From assembly GCA_963726825.1 (NCBI GenBank), contig CAVSDT010000002.1, positions 1,178,001-1,242,000 on the forward strand: a stretch of DNA of 64,000 nucleotides, in the 5' to 3' direction. A model generated the notes under the pieces. The model was not told the origin of the DNA. It did no database searches and worked only from the letters and a program-made list of their open reading frames with translations. The DNA comes from DATLGB01 sp963726825. Lineage in GTDB: Bacteria; Actinomycetota; Thermoleophilia; Solirubrobacterales; Solirubrobacteraceae. Shown here one piece after another: positions 25,665-33,795 of this stretch. The translations under genes and the position numbers were made by a program. Numbering within the stretch: the stretch's first letter is position 1; every line of letters begins with the position of its first letter.

Positions 25665-26843
25665 TCAGACGTCCTGGGCCGCGGCGTGCCCCGACGCCCA
25701 GGCCCACTGGAAGTTGAACCCGCCGAGGTGGCCGGTGACGTCGAGCACCTCGCCGATGAAGTACAGGCCCGGGCTCTTGCGCGACTCCATCGTCTTCGAC
25801 GACACGTCGCGGGTGTCGACGCCGCCGAGGGTGACCTCGGCGGTGCGGTAGCCCTCCGTGCCCGCCGGGACGACCTGCCAGGCGTTGAGCGTGGCGGCGA
25901 CGGCGTCGAGCTCCGCCGGAGTGCACTGCTTCAGGGGCCTTGAGGTGAACCAGCGCTCGGTCATCAGCGCCGCGAACCGCTTCGTGAAGCACTCGGCGAG
26001 GACGGTCCGCAGCTCGCTGTCGGGGCGCGCGGCCTGCTGCGCCCGCAGCCACGCCCGAGCGTCGTGATCGGGGAGGAGGTCGATCTCCACCGCGTCGCCG
26101 AGTCGCCAGAAGGAGGAGATCTGCAGGATGGCCGGGCCCGAGAGCCCGCGGTGGGTGAAGAGGATGTTCTCGCGGAAGCTCTGGCCGTTGCAGCGCACGA
26201 CGGCGGCCACCGACGTGCCCGACAGCTCGGCGCACAGGTCCTTGAGCTGGTCGGTGATGATCAACGGCACCAGGCCTGCACGGGTGGGCAGCACGTCGTG
26301 ACCGAACTGGCGCGCGACGTCGTAGCCGAAGCCGGTCGCGCCCATCGTCGGGATCGACAGGCCACCGGTGGCGATCACCACCGACTCCGCCGCGACGTCC
26401 CCGAGGTCGGTCTGCAGCGCGTACCCGTCGGGGGTGCGCTCGATCCGGTGGACCGACGTGTCGAGGCGCAGGTCCACGCCGGCCCGGTCGCACTCGTCCA
26501 CGAGCAGGTCACGGATGGCCTTGGACTTGTCGTCGCAGAACAGCTGCCCGAGCTTCTTCTCGTGGTAGGGCACGCCGTGGTCGCCGACCAGGGCGACGAA
26601 GTCCCACGGGCTGTAGCGGGCCAGGGCCGACTTGCAGAAGTGCGGGTTCTGCGACGCGAAGTTGTCCGGCTCCGTGTACAGGTTCGTGAAGTTGCACCGG
26701 CCGCCGCCGGACATCAGGATCTTCTTGCCGGCCTTGTTGGCGTGGTCGATCAGCAGCACCTGCCGACCACGTCGGGCGGCGGTGAAGGCACACATCAGCC
26801 CGGCGGCACCCGCGCCGATGATCACCACGTCGGTCGAGCGCAC
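25665..26843 (-). CDS. HI0933/BaiN-family flavoprotein
   Basis: This 392-aa FAD protein has the dinucleotide-binding motif VVIIGAGAAGLMCAFTAARR and family motifs KAGKKILMSGGGRCNFTN, VIATGGLSIPTMGATGFGYD, LFTHRGLSGPAILQISSFW and GFNFQWAWASGHAAAQ. The family includes poorly characterised NAD(P)/FAD oxidoreductases and bile-acid-related BaiN; the substrate here is unknown. It starts with GTG 26843. TAGCCT lies 10 nt upstream. Confidence 0.9.
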   Translation of the reverse strand: MRSTDVVIIGAGAAGLMCAFTAARRGRQVLLIDHANKAGKKILMSGGGRCNFTNLYTEPDNFASQNPHFCKSALARYSPWDFVALVGDHGVPYHEKKLGQLFCDDKSKAIRDLLVDECDRAGVDLRLDTSVHRIERTPDGYALQTDLGDVAAESVVIATGGLSIPTMGATGFGYDVARQFGHDVLPTRAGLVPLIITDQLKDLCAELSGTSVAAVVRCNGQSFRENILFTHRGLSGPAILQISSFWRLGDAVEIDLLPDHDARAWLRAQQAARPDSELRTVLAECFTKRFAALMTERWFTSRPLKQCTPAELDAVAATLNAWQVVPAGTEGYRTAEVTLGGVDTRDVSSKTMESRKSPGLYFIGEVLDVTGHLGGFNFQWAWASGHAAAQDV

Positions 26844-26929
26844 GCTGGGATCGAGGCTAGGTCTCGTTCCAGGTTGACATAACCGGCATTATCGAGCATT
26901 CGATTCGAGCGGGGTGCGATCCTGAGGCG
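26844..26929. promoter_or_regulatory. AT-richer divergent promoter region
   Basis: This 86-bp gap is the most AT-rich stretch seen in the first half of the window. On the minus strand TAGCCT (26854-26859) is a plausible -10 for the flavoprotein. On the plus strand TTGACA occurs at 26874-26879, but no matching -10 at proper spacing is clear. A small dyad ATCGA-gcat-TCGAT lies between. Confidence 0.4.
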
Positions 26930-27295
26930 GTGAGCGCGCCCCGCCACCCCGACCTCGCCGACGCCCGCGAGTCCCTCGAGTACTGGGAACGGCGCCTGGC
27001 CGCCCTGCCCAGGCTCGACCGGCGCGGCCGGCGGGAGGCCGCCGAGGCGATCGTCCGCGCCCGTGACCGCGTCGCCGCGGCCGAGCGGGCCGCCTACGGC
27101 GAGGGCATCGGCGGTCGGCTCGTGCAGGTCGCGACGGAGGGCCGCCTGCCCGAGCCGCTGCGTGACAGCGGCCGCCGCGTGGCCAGGCACGGCCGCCGCG
27201 CCGTCGTCGCCGTCGTCGCGCTCACGACCGCCGTGACGGTCCTCGTGCTGGTGGCGTCGCTGGCGCTCGTGCTCGCCCTGCTGGGCGTCATCTAG
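26930..27295 (+). CDS. Small protein with C-terminal transmembrane helix
   Basis: The 121-aa product starts with GTG. It has a charged, probably helical N-terminal part (SLEYWERRLAALPRLDRRGR, REAAEAIVRARDRVAAAERA). Its C-terminal membrane segment is VVAVVALTTAVTVLVLVASL followed by ALVLALLGVI. I do not recognise a family. The layout suggests a tail-anchored cytoplasmic domain. It stands alone between divergent and convergent neighbours. Confidence 0.55.
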   Translation: MSAPRHPDLADARESLEYWERRLAALPRLDRRGRREAAEAIVRARDRVAAAERAAYGEGIGGRLVQVATEGRLPEPLRDSGRRVARHGRRAVVAVVALTTAVTVLVLVASLALVLALLGVI

Positions 27296-27319
27296 CGCGG
27301 CGACGGCCGCGCGCTGCGG

Positions 27320-28009
27320 CTAGCAGCCGTCGGGGCCGCAGGCATCGCCCGTGACCACCGTCGGGATCGCCGGCTGCGACCGCCGGCGGGCCTCGCGCAG
27401 CATGTCGAGCAGCACCTCCGGCTCCTGCGCGCCCGAGGCGCCGATCGCGCGGTCGACGGCGAAGAACGGGACGCCCTGGACGCCCAGCTGCTGCGCGGTG
27501 CGCTCGTCGTCGCGCACCTCGTCGGCGAAGCGGTCGCCCGACAGCAGGTCGGCGACCTCGTCCGCCGGCACCCCGACCTCATCGGCCAGGCGGCGCAGCG
27601 TCGCCGGATCGGCCATCAGCTCGCCCTCGGCGAAGTAGGCGCGCAGCAGGCGCTCCTTCATGGCGTCTTGGAGCCCGTGCGCAGCCGCGAGGTGCACGAG
27701 GCGATGCGCGTCGAACGTGTTGCCGCCGCGCACGCGGTCGAAGTCCATCGGCGCGCCGACCTCGGCGCCCGCCTGCGACATCCGGGCGTTCATCTGCCGG
27801 GCCTGCTCGAGCCCGACGCCGTACTTGTCGGCCAGGTGCTGGGCCATCTCCCCCCCGCGCTCGGCGGGCGCGCCCGGGTCGAGCTCGAACGCCCTCCAGG
27901 TCACCTCGACCTCGTCGGCGTGCTCGTACTCGGCGAGTGCCGCCTCGAGCCGGCGCTTGCCGACGTAGCACCAGGGACAGGCGATGTCGGACCAGATCTC
28001 GACGTGCAT
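27320..28009 (-). CDS. FrnE-like DsbA-family oxidoreductase
   Basis: This 229-aa thioredoxin-fold protein starts MHVEIWSDIACPWCYVGKRR with the redox motif CPWC, has the cis-Pro region GVQGVPFFAVDRAIG and ends TGDACGPDGC with an extra Cys pair typical of FrnE-type proteins. No signal peptide is visible, so it acts in the cytoplasm, perhaps in thiol oxidation or stress resistance. ATG 28009 is supported by AAGGAG 8 nt upstream, one of the few clear Shine-Dalgarno sequences here. TAGGCT at 28041-28046 is a likely -10. Confidence 0.9.
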   Translation of the reverse strand: MHVEIWSDIACPWCYVGKRRLEAALAEYEHADEVEVTWRAFELDPGAPAERGGEMAQHLADKYGVGLEQARQMNARMSQAGAEVGAPMDFDRVRGGNTFDAHRLVHLAAAHGLQDAMKERLLRAYFAEGELMADPATLRRLADEVGVPADEVADLLSGDRFADEVRDDERTAQQLGVQGVPFFAVDRAIGASGAQEPEVLLDMLREARRRSQPAIPTVVTGDACGPDGC

Positions 28010-28097
28010 GGGGATGACTCCTTGCTCAGGCAACCATCACAGCCTACCCCCCGCGGCGCCGCTACAGCGACGTCCCCCATCTGCCGATGAACGGTCG

Positions 28098-29828
28098 ATG
28101 GCACCCGTCCCTGAGCCGATCGCCGCGGCGCGGCGCACGGCGGCGGTCGCGCGGGCCGGCGTCGGCCTCACCGGCGCCGTGCTCTCCCTCGGCTGGATGA
28201 GCCTGCACCCCCGCTCCGAGCTCGCAGCCGTGGGCTTCGCCGTCATCGTCCTCACCTCGGCCTCGCAGCGGCTCATCCACGACCATCGCTTCCTCGCGCT
28301 GGAGGAGGCGATCGCCGCCTCCGCCGCCCTCCTGATCGTCGGGCTGGGCCACCAGCAGGTGACGATCCTCAGCCTGCTGTGGCTGTGTGCCGCGGCCAGC
28401 GGCCTCGTTGCCCGCGGCGGACGCGTGCACTGGGCCAGCAGGACGATCCTCCTCACGTCGATGGCGCTGCCGATCGTCCTCGCCGGTCGCCTCGACCCCG
28501 CCCACGTCGGCTTCTTCGCCGGCGCCGTCGCCCTTCTGTCGACGTGCGGCCGGCTCACGCGCGAGCTCAACGACCTGCTCGAGCAGGCGCGCTACGACGC
28601 CGACCACGACGCGCTCACCGGCGTCAGCGCGCGCCCGGCGCTGCGGGCGGCGCTGACGGCGACGCTGGAGCGCGGCCAGCCGGTGCGCCTGCTGCTCGTC
28701 GACCTCGACGACTTCGGCCAGGTCAACAAGGCCCGCGGGCACGCGGAGGGCGACCGGCTGCTGCGCACCGCGACCGCCCGGCTGCAGGAGCGCCTGCCAC
28801 CCGGCGCGCTGCTCGGCCGCCTCGGGGGCGACGAGTTCGCCATCCTCGCGCCCCTGACGGCGCGCGGCAGCGTCGAGGGCGCCACCGTCCTCGGCGTCCT
28901 CGGCCGCACGGACGCCGCGGGCGGGCCGATCGACGCGTCCGTCGGCATCGCCCACGCGCCCCAGGACGGCGACGACGCCGACGCCGTGTTGCGCGCGGCT
29001 GACATCGCGCTGCGCGTCGCCAAGCGTCACGGCAAGCGCCAGGCCGTCATCTACGACGGCGCGTCGCTCACCGACGACCCGGTCACCGGTGCGCGCGGCG
29101 CGCTGATGCGTCTGATCGCGGGTGAGGGCCTCGAGGTCGCGATGCAGCCGATCGTCGACGTCACCACCGGCCGTCTGCACGCCTACGAGGCGCTGGCCCG
29201 GTTTCGCACGCACGGGACGGAGGCACCGCTGCACTGGTTCGCCATCGCGGACGAGCTGGGCCTGCGTGCGGAGCTCGAGATCGCCTGCCTGCGCGCGGCG
29301 CTGAAGCTCTTCCCCCTGCGCCCGCCGGGCGTGCTGATGAGCGTCAACCTCTCGGCGACCCTGCTGTTCGACCGCCGCGTCGACGCCCTGCTCGACGCCG
29401 CCGGCGACGTCAACGGGCTCATCGTCGAGGTCACGGAGGACTCCCTCGTGCGCGAGGACGCCGGGCCGATGCTCGCGCTCGGCCCGCTGCTGGAGCGCGG
29501 GATCGTGCTCGCCGTCGACGATGTCGGCGCCGGCTACTCCGGCCTCGGCCAGCTGACCGTCCTGCGCCCCGCCCTCGTCAAGCTCGACCGCGGGCTGGTC
29601 GCCGGGATCGACACCTCACCGCACCGCGCGGCCCTCGTCGAGGCGCTGGTCGGCTACGCCCGCCGCACGGGCGGCGAGCTGGTCGCCGAAGGCGTCGAGA
29701 CGGCCGCCGAGCTCGAGACGGTCGCCGCGCTCGGCGTCCGCCTCGTGCAGGGCTTCGCGCTCGCGCGGCCCGGAGCGCCGTGGCCCCAGGTCAGCTCCCA
29801 CGCCGCCCTGATGCCCGCGCCGGGCTAG
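28098..29828 (+). CDS. GGDEF-EAL protein with membrane sensor region
   Basis: This 576-aa protein has five or six N-terminal hydrophobic segments (about 18-150), then a GGDEF domain (about 170-320; DHDALTGVSARPAL, LGRLGGDEFAIL) and an EAL domain (about 335-570; AYEALARFR, SVNLSATLLF, VDDVGAGYSGLGQL, VKLDRGLV, AEGVET). Both catalytic motifs look intact, so it could make and degrade c-di-GMP. No RxxD inhibitory site precedes GGDEF. The gap 28010-28097 contains the FrnE promoter. Its TAG stop shares CTAG with the convergent VOC gene. Confidence 0.92.
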   Translation: MAPVPEPIAAARRTAAVARAGVGLTGAVLSLGWMSLHPRSELAAVGFAVIVLTSASQRLIHDHRFLALEEAIAASAALLIVGLGHQQVTILSLLWLCAAASGLVARGGRVHWASRTILLTSMALPIVLAGRLDPAHVGFFAGAVALLSTCGRLTRELNDLLEQARYDADHDALTGVSARPALRAALTATLERGQPVRLLLVDLDDFGQVNKARGHAEGDRLLRTATARLQERLPPGALLGRLGGDEFAILAPLTARGSVEGATVLGVLGRTDAAGGPIDASVGIAHAPQDGDDADAVLRAADIALRVAKRHGKRQAVIYDGASLTDDPVTGARGALMRLIAGEGLEVAMQPIVDVTTGRLHAYEALARFRTHGTEAPLHWFAIADELGLRAELEIACLRAALKLFPLRPPGVLMSVNLSATLLFDRRVDALLDAAGDVNGLIVEVTEDSLVREDAGPMLALGPLLERGIVLAVDDVGAGYSGLGQLTVLRPALVKLDRGLVAGIDTSPHRAALVEALVGYARRTGGELVAEGVETAAELETVAALGVRLVQGFALARPGAPWPQVSSHAALMPAPG

Positions 29829-30232
29829 GGCCCGACGATCTGGATGCGGTAGCCGCCGGAGGTCTCCGGGACCGTCCAGACGTGGCGCTTGCCGCGCAGC
29901 TCGATCGGGGCGTCGATGCGGTCGGTCGTCGCCGGGCCCGTGAACTCGACGCCCGCCGCGGCCAGGCGCTGCATCTGCGCCTCGACGTCGTCGACGGTGA
30001 CGGCGAAGTGGTCGAGCACCCCCGGGGCGCCGTCGGGCAGGCGGCCGGCGAAGGTCTCCTCGAGGGTGAACAGCTCGAGCTTGGCGTCCCCCATGGCGAA
30101 GAACGAGCCGGCGAGGCCGTGCTCGGGGGCCTCGAAGCTCGTCGCGGGCTCGTCGAGGCCGAGGACGTCCTGCGCGAACGCCGTCGCCTCGCCGATGTCG
30201 CGCACCAGGACGCCGATGTGATCGATCTTCAT
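29825..30232 (-). CDS. VOC-family protein, methylmalonyl-CoA epimerase-like
   Basis: This 135-aa vicinal-oxygen-chelate protein has two beta-alpha-beta-beta-beta units: KIDHIGVLVRDIGEATAFAQ with a first metal-binding His, GDAKLELFTLEE, GVLDHFAVTVDDVEAQMQRL with a second His, and a C-terminal ETSGGYRIQIVGP. The pattern resembles methylmalonyl-CoA epimerase or glyoxalase, but substrate identity is not settled. It has its own start (ATG 30232) 48 bp after the SURNod19-like gene. Confidence 0.78.
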   Translation of the reverse strand: MKIDHIGVLVRDIGEATAFAQDVLGLDEPATSFEAPEHGLAGSFFAMGDAKLELFTLEETFAGRLPDGAPGVLDHFAVTVDDVEAQMQRLAAAGVEFTGPATTDRIDAPIELRGKRHVWTVPETSGGYRIQIVGP

Positions 30233-30280
30233 GGGACCGAGCTTCCCCCCGTCCCTCCTCGGACAATCCCGCGCGAGGGC

Positions 30281-31630
30281 CTAGCCCGCCGGCGGCAGGA
30301 CCGTGACCTGCTCGTGCATCGTCATCGGATGCAGGTAGCAGAACAGCTGGTAGGTCCCCGGCTCGTCGAACTGCGTGGACGCCCTGGCGCCCTTGGCGAG
30401 GGTCTGCCCCGCGACGGCACGCGGGCCGGACGCGAACGTGATGTTGTGCGGCTGGACGTCCTCGAAGCGCCACGTGAGGCTCGAGCCCGCCGTGATGACG
30501 ACGTTGTCGGGCGCGAAGGTGTCGTCGACGAGATCGACCTCCGAGCCGCTCTGCAGCCGCTGCGGGGTGCTCGTCGGCGCGCGGAGGTACACCGGGGCGT
30601 TGTGGTCGTCCAGGCGCCAGAGCGGGATCGGCTCCCAGGGGGCTGAGGCCCGCATGCCCGGCCCCATCTTGGACTGGTGCGCGTCGGCGGGCAGCGCCGC
30701 GCAGCCGGTGGGCGCCTTGCCGACGGCGACGTAGACGTGCGTGATCGCCATGACCGACTGGCGCGCGTGCGCTGCGTCGTAGACGCCGGTCACGTCGAGC
30801 GTCTCCCCCTTGCGCACCGGGATGCCGGTGCGCGACTCGAACCAGCTCGTCGCCATCGGCCCGGCCTCGTGCAGCCGCGGGATCGCGGTGTAGACGAGGT
30901 CGTCCGGCGGCGCGTAGAAGGGCGTGTTGTCGTAGAGCTGGCGGCCGCCGCAGCGCGGCTGGGTCATCGTGAGGGCCTTCGACCCGGCGTGGAGGTGGCC
31001 GCCCGCGGCGACGATCCGGCCGCTGACGGGGATCCTCCAGTGCTCCGTGCGCACGTCGAGGGCGCCCGGGGCGCCCCCGCCCCGCACGTGGTAGCTGGAC
31101 GAGTGCCCGCAGCCGTTGGCGCGCACCCAGAACGGCCGCACCTCCGCCTGCTTCGCCGTGGTCGTCGTCACGCGGTAGCGGATCCACACCCGCTTGGGAC
31201 GGAAGCGGTGGGCCATCAGCATCCCGCTGACCTGCCAGCGATCGGTGGCCCGCACCCGGTAGCCGTAGCCGCGCGGCAGGTCGAGCGTCTGGTTCTCCTC
31301 CCCCGTGCCGTAGAAGACCTCGGGCTGGTTCGCGGAGCAGTGGCCGGCCACGCGGTCACGGCTGAGGTTGTTGAAGAAGACGTGATGGAGCATCCCGTCG
31401 TGCAGCGTCACGCGCCGGCCGTGGCCGTCGACGAGGACGGCGTGCATCCTCGTCACGAAGCCGTCGATGCGCGGGGCCGTCACGGTCTGCTTGAGGAACT
31501 GCGTGTTGTAGTCGGCCATCGTGAACGGGCCGGCGCGGTACGTGCGGGTCTGGCTCTCGGCCGCCGCGGTGGCCGGGACCACGAGCAGCGTCAGGAGCGC
31601 GACGACGGAGGCGGCGCGACGCACGGACAT
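30281..31630 (-). CDS. Secreted SURNod19-like protein with cupredoxin domain
   Basis: This 449-aa protein has a signal peptide (AASVVALLTLLVVPATAAAE). Its N-terminal two-thirds resemble the SURNod19 (stress up-regulated Nod 19) family: LHHVFFNNLSR, YGYRVRATDRWQVSGML, SGRIVAAGGHLHAGSKAL and GETLDVTGVYDAAHARQSVM. The C-terminal 100 residues are a type 1 copper cupredoxin domain with His in VQPHNITF and Cys/His/Met in QLFCYLHPMTM. Conserved His pairs (LHH, GGHLHAG) may bind a second metal. It is likely extracytoplasmic and redox-active; the function is unknown. Confidence 0.75.
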   Translation of the reverse strand: MSVRRAASVVALLTLLVVPATAAAESQTRTYRAGPFTMADYNTQFLKQTVTAPRIDGFVTRMHAVLVDGHGRRVTLHDGMLHHVFFNNLSRDRVAGHCSANQPEVFYGTGEENQTLDLPRGYGYRVRATDRWQVSGMLMAHRFRPKRVWIRYRVTTTTAKQAEVRPFWVRANGCGHSSSYHVRGGGAPGALDVRTEHWRIPVSGRIVAAGGHLHAGSKALTMTQPRCGGRQLYDNTPFYAPPDDLVYTAIPRLHEAGPMATSWFESRTGIPVRKGETLDVTGVYDAAHARQSVMAITHVYVAVGKAPTGCAALPADAHQSKMGPGMRASAPWEPIPLWRLDDHNAPVYLRAPTSTPQRLQSGSEVDLVDDTFAPDNVVITAGSSLTWRFEDVQPHNITFASGPRAVAGQTLAKGARASTQFDEPGTYQLFCYLHPMTMHEQVTVLPPAG

Positions 31631-31656
31631 GCAGGGGCGAATCTGGCAGGCGCCTC

Positions 31657-31682
31657 GGACGGCGTCAACCGGCGAACCGTCC
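31657..31682 (-). terminator. Hairpin after the DUF3037 gene
   Basis: GGACGG (31657-31662) and CCGTCC (31677-31682) form a 6-bp stem with a 14-nt loop just past the DUF3037 stop on the minus strand. There is no T-tract. A CAGATT hexamer (31640-31645, minus strand) 9 nt before the next gene start may be its -10. Confidence 0.35.
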
Positions 31683-31685
31683 CGT

Positions 31686-32063
31686 TCAGGCGACGAGGCG
31701 CGCGAACAGCTTCTCGAGCGTCGCGGCGGGGTCGCCGCACAGCCCGGTGTGGACCGGCGAGGGCCGCACCACCGTGCTCGTCGGCGCCGCGAGCCAGTGG
31801 AAGCGCTCCGACGGCTCCAGCGCGGCCACGCGATCCGGTCCCTCCCCGGCGGCGATCGCCGCGAGGGCGTCCAGCCGCGCCGCCACGGCCCCGGCGTCGA
31901 TCGCCGGATCCAGCGCGGCCAGGCGGTCGCGATCGAGCGCCACGCGCGCCTGGAGGAAGCGGTGCCGGCGCGAATGGAGGACCACACCCGCGTTGATGCG
32001 CTCGTCGCGCTCGGCGCTGGGGACGACCTGGAGGACGAGGTAGGAGAACGCCTCAGCGGCCAC
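31686..32063 (-). CDS. DUF3037 family protein
   Basis: The 125-aa product matches DUF3037: FSYLVLQVVPSAERDERINA, GVVLHSRRHRFLQARVALD and LEKLFARLVA at the end. It starts with GTG 32063 and overlaps the end of the HipA-like kinase gene by 11 bp, so the two are co-translated. DUF3037 genes commonly neighbour HipA-like kinases, but no function is established; it may be a partner or substrate of the kinase. Confidence 0.85.
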   Translation of the reverse strand: MAAEAFSYLVLQVVPSAERDERINAGVVLHSRRHRFLQARVALDRDRLAALDPAIDAGAVAARLDALAAIAAGEGPDRVAALEPSERFHWLAAPTSTVVRPSPVHTGLCGDPAATLEKLFARLVA

Positions 32064-32796
32064 GGCGCGCCTCCTCGGCCTCGGCGGCGAACCCGCCCCA
32101 CGCGACGCGACCGGCGAGCCAGGCGACGTAGTCCGCCGGCGCGCGGCCGCCGAGCCAGGCCTGCGGGACGAGGTCGACCACCCGGGCGACGGTGGCCTCG
32201 TCCAGCCGCGGCGCGAGGCGCTCGTGGGCCTCGGTGATCGATCCGGCCGCGTGGAGCAGGACATGCTCGCGGATCGGGGGAAACGGCCGCCGGGCCTCCG
32301 CGGGGAGGTCCTCGGAGCCGTGCTGGCGATAGAGGGCGGCGCCGTGGTCGATCAGCCACGTCCGTCCGTGCCAGGTGAGGAGGTTCGGGTTGCGCGGCGT
32401 GCGATCGACGTTGGTGATCAGGGCGTCGAGCCAGACCACGTCGGCGGCCAGGTCGGGACCGGCGGTGCCGTCGTAGGGCAGCGAGCCCGGGAGGAAGTCG
32501 AGCGCGAGGTTCTCACCGGCAGAGGCCTGCAGGAGCTCCTGGATCTCGGGGTCCGGCTCGGCGTCGGCCAGCTTCGGGTCCAGCGTGCAGACGACGATCT
32601 CGGGGACCGGGAGGCCGGCGGCGCGGGCCAGCTCGCCGCCGATGAGCTCGGCGACGAGGGCCAGCGGGCCCTGGCCGGCGCCGCGGAACTTCAGGACGTA
32701 GAGGCCGTCGTCATCGGCCTCGACGAGGGCGGGCAGCGAGCCGCCCTCGCGCAGCGGGGTGACGTAGCGGGTGGCGGCGATCGTGCGCAGGCCCAT
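32053..32796 (-). CDS. HipA-like Ser/Thr kinase, compact
   Basis: This 247-aa protein is a HipA-family kinase: LYVLKFRGAGQGPLALVAEL (nucleotide-binding Lys and Glu), GELARAAGLPVPEIVV, catalytic loop LDALITNVDRTPRNPNLL and metal-binding WLIDHGAAL. It is much shorter than E. coli HipA (440 aa), lacking the N-terminal subdomain, and has no HipB-type antitoxin next to it. It forms an operon with the DUF3037 gene. It could phosphorylate a translation factor or a small partner protein; whether it is toxic is unknown. Confidence 0.85.
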   Translation of the reverse strand: MGLRTIAATRYVTPLREGGSLPALVEADDDGLYVLKFRGAGQGPLALVAELIGGELARAAGLPVPEIVVCTLDPKLADAEPDPEIQELLQASAGENLALDFLPGSLPYDGTAGPDLAADVVWLDALITNVDRTPRNPNLLTWHGRTWLIDHGAALYRQHGSEDLPAEARRPFPPIREHVLLHAAGSITEAHERLAPRLDEATVARVVDLVPQAWLGGRAPADYVAWLAGRVAWGGFAAEAEEARRGR

Positions 32797-32836
32797 GAGC
32801 GCCTGAGCCTACGCGCGCCACCCGCGGCGCCGGGTC

Positions 32837-33109
32837 CTAGCGGTGGCCGGGGCCGTCGTCCTCGCCGTGACGCGCGTGACCCGGGGCGTCGTCGTCGTGC
32901 CGGCGGCCGCCGCGGCGGTCGTCGCGGGTGTGCCCGCGGCGGTGATGGGCACCGTCGTCGCCGCCGTGACGCTGGTGGGTCGGGGCGTCGTCGCCGGCGC
33001 GGTGCGCGGGGCCGTCGTCGGCGCCCTGCCGGGCGGCCGCGGAGCCCGCGCCGGCCAGGGCAAGGGCGCCGGTCAGCGCGAGGGTGGTGATGAGGCGGTG
33101 TCTGAACAT
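32837..33109 (-). CDS. Small secreted Asp/His-rich repeat protein
   Basis: This 90-aa protein has a signal peptide (MFRHRLITTLALTGALALAG, cleavage near GSAAA). It is followed by a tail made of imperfect DDxPxH-type units: DDGPAHR, DDAPTHQ, DDGAHHR, DDDAPGHA and EDDGPGHR. Such a tail could bind divalent metals outside the cell. GTG 33115 is an alternative start two codons upstream. A perfect 12-bp palindrome lies 45 bp upstream, near-identical to one upstream of the two-component system, so joint control is likely. The family is not recognised. Confidence 0.6.
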   Translation of the reverse strand: MFRHRLITTLALTGALALAGAGSAAARQGADDGPAHRAGDDAPTHQRHGGDDGAHHRRGHTRDDRRGGRRHDDDAPGHARHGEDDGPGHR

Positions 33110-33154
33110 GGCCACAGCGTGCCGGCGCCGAGGTCCCGGAATCCAGGCGGCATT

Positions 33155-33166
33155 GGTCCTAGGACC
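33155..33166. promoter_or_regulatory. Palindrome GGTCCTAGGACC, candidate response-regulator site
   Basis: This perfect 12-bp palindrome sits in the 68-bp gap between the response regulator stop and the Asp/His-rich protein start. A copy with one changed base, GGTCGTAGGACC, is at 35120-35131 upstream of the kinase gene. Palindromes of this length suit dimers of LuxR-type regulators. Nothing else is seen in 33110-33177. Confidence 0.5.
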
Positions 33167-33177
33167 GCCGCAGCGAC

Positions 33178-33795
33178 CTAGAGCCCGTGGTCGCGGGCCC
33201 ACATCGCGGCGGCCACCCGGTCCGCCACGCCGATCGCCTCGTAGACGCGCGTCAGGTGCGCCTTGACGGTCTTCTCCGAGATCTCCAACCGCTGGGCGAT
33301 GCGCTTGTTCGGCAGGCCCTCCCGAACGCATCCGAGCACCTCGCGCTCGCGCGGGGACAGCGCCGAGAGCGGCGAGCCCGTGCGCCGCCCGCCGAGCAGC
33401 TCGCGTGCCGCGCGCGGGTCAAGCGGCGCGTCCCCGGCCGCGGCAGCGCGGACGGCGCGCACCAGTTCGTCGGGCTCGGCGTCCTTGAGCAGATAGCCCA
33501 TCGCGCCCGCGTCGAGCGCCGCGAGGATGCGTGCCCGGTCACTGAACGACGTCAGGACGACGACGTGGGTCTGCGGCCGTGCGGAGAGCACCGCGCGCGT
33601 CGCCTCGATGCCGTCCACCCGCGGCATCGAGAGGTCCATCAGCACGACGTCGGGCTGATGCTCGACGACGAGCGCCACCGCCTCGGCGCCGTCGGTGGCC
33701 GCGGCGACGACCTCGACGTCGGGCTCGGTCTGCAGCAGCCCGACGAGGCCGGCGCGCACGAGCGGGTGGTCGTCGACGAGCAGGACGCGGATCAC
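33178..33795 (-). CDS. NarL/LuxR-type response regulator
   Basis: This 205-aa regulator has a receiver domain (IRVLLVDDHPLVRAGLVGLL, phospho-acceptor Asp in DVVLMDLSMPRVDG, conserved Lys in YLLKDAEPDEL). Its C-terminal LuxR helix-turn-helix reads LSPREREVLGCVREGLPNKR and ISEKTVKAHLTRVYEAIGV. Its GTG start overlaps the kinase stop (GTGA), making a classic kinase-regulator pair. It probably binds the palindromes at 33155 and 35120, an inference from position only. Confidence 0.95.
   Translation of the reverse strand: MIRVLLVDDHPLVRAGLVGLLQTEPDVEVVAAATDGAEAVALVVEHQPDVVLMDLSMPRVDGIEATRAVLSARPQTHVVVLTSFSDRARILAALDAGAMGYLLKDAEPDELVRAVRAAAAGDAPLDPRAARELLGGRRTGSPLSALSPREREVLGCVREGLPNKRIAQRLEISEKTVKAHLTRVYEAIGVADRVAAAMWARDHGL

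Noticed and set aside
26874..26912. TTGACA followed by AT-rich DNA as a strong plus-strand promoter
   Set aside because: No TAnnnT hexamer occurs at 16-19 bp spacing, so the -35 match may be chance; kept only as a general regulatory region.
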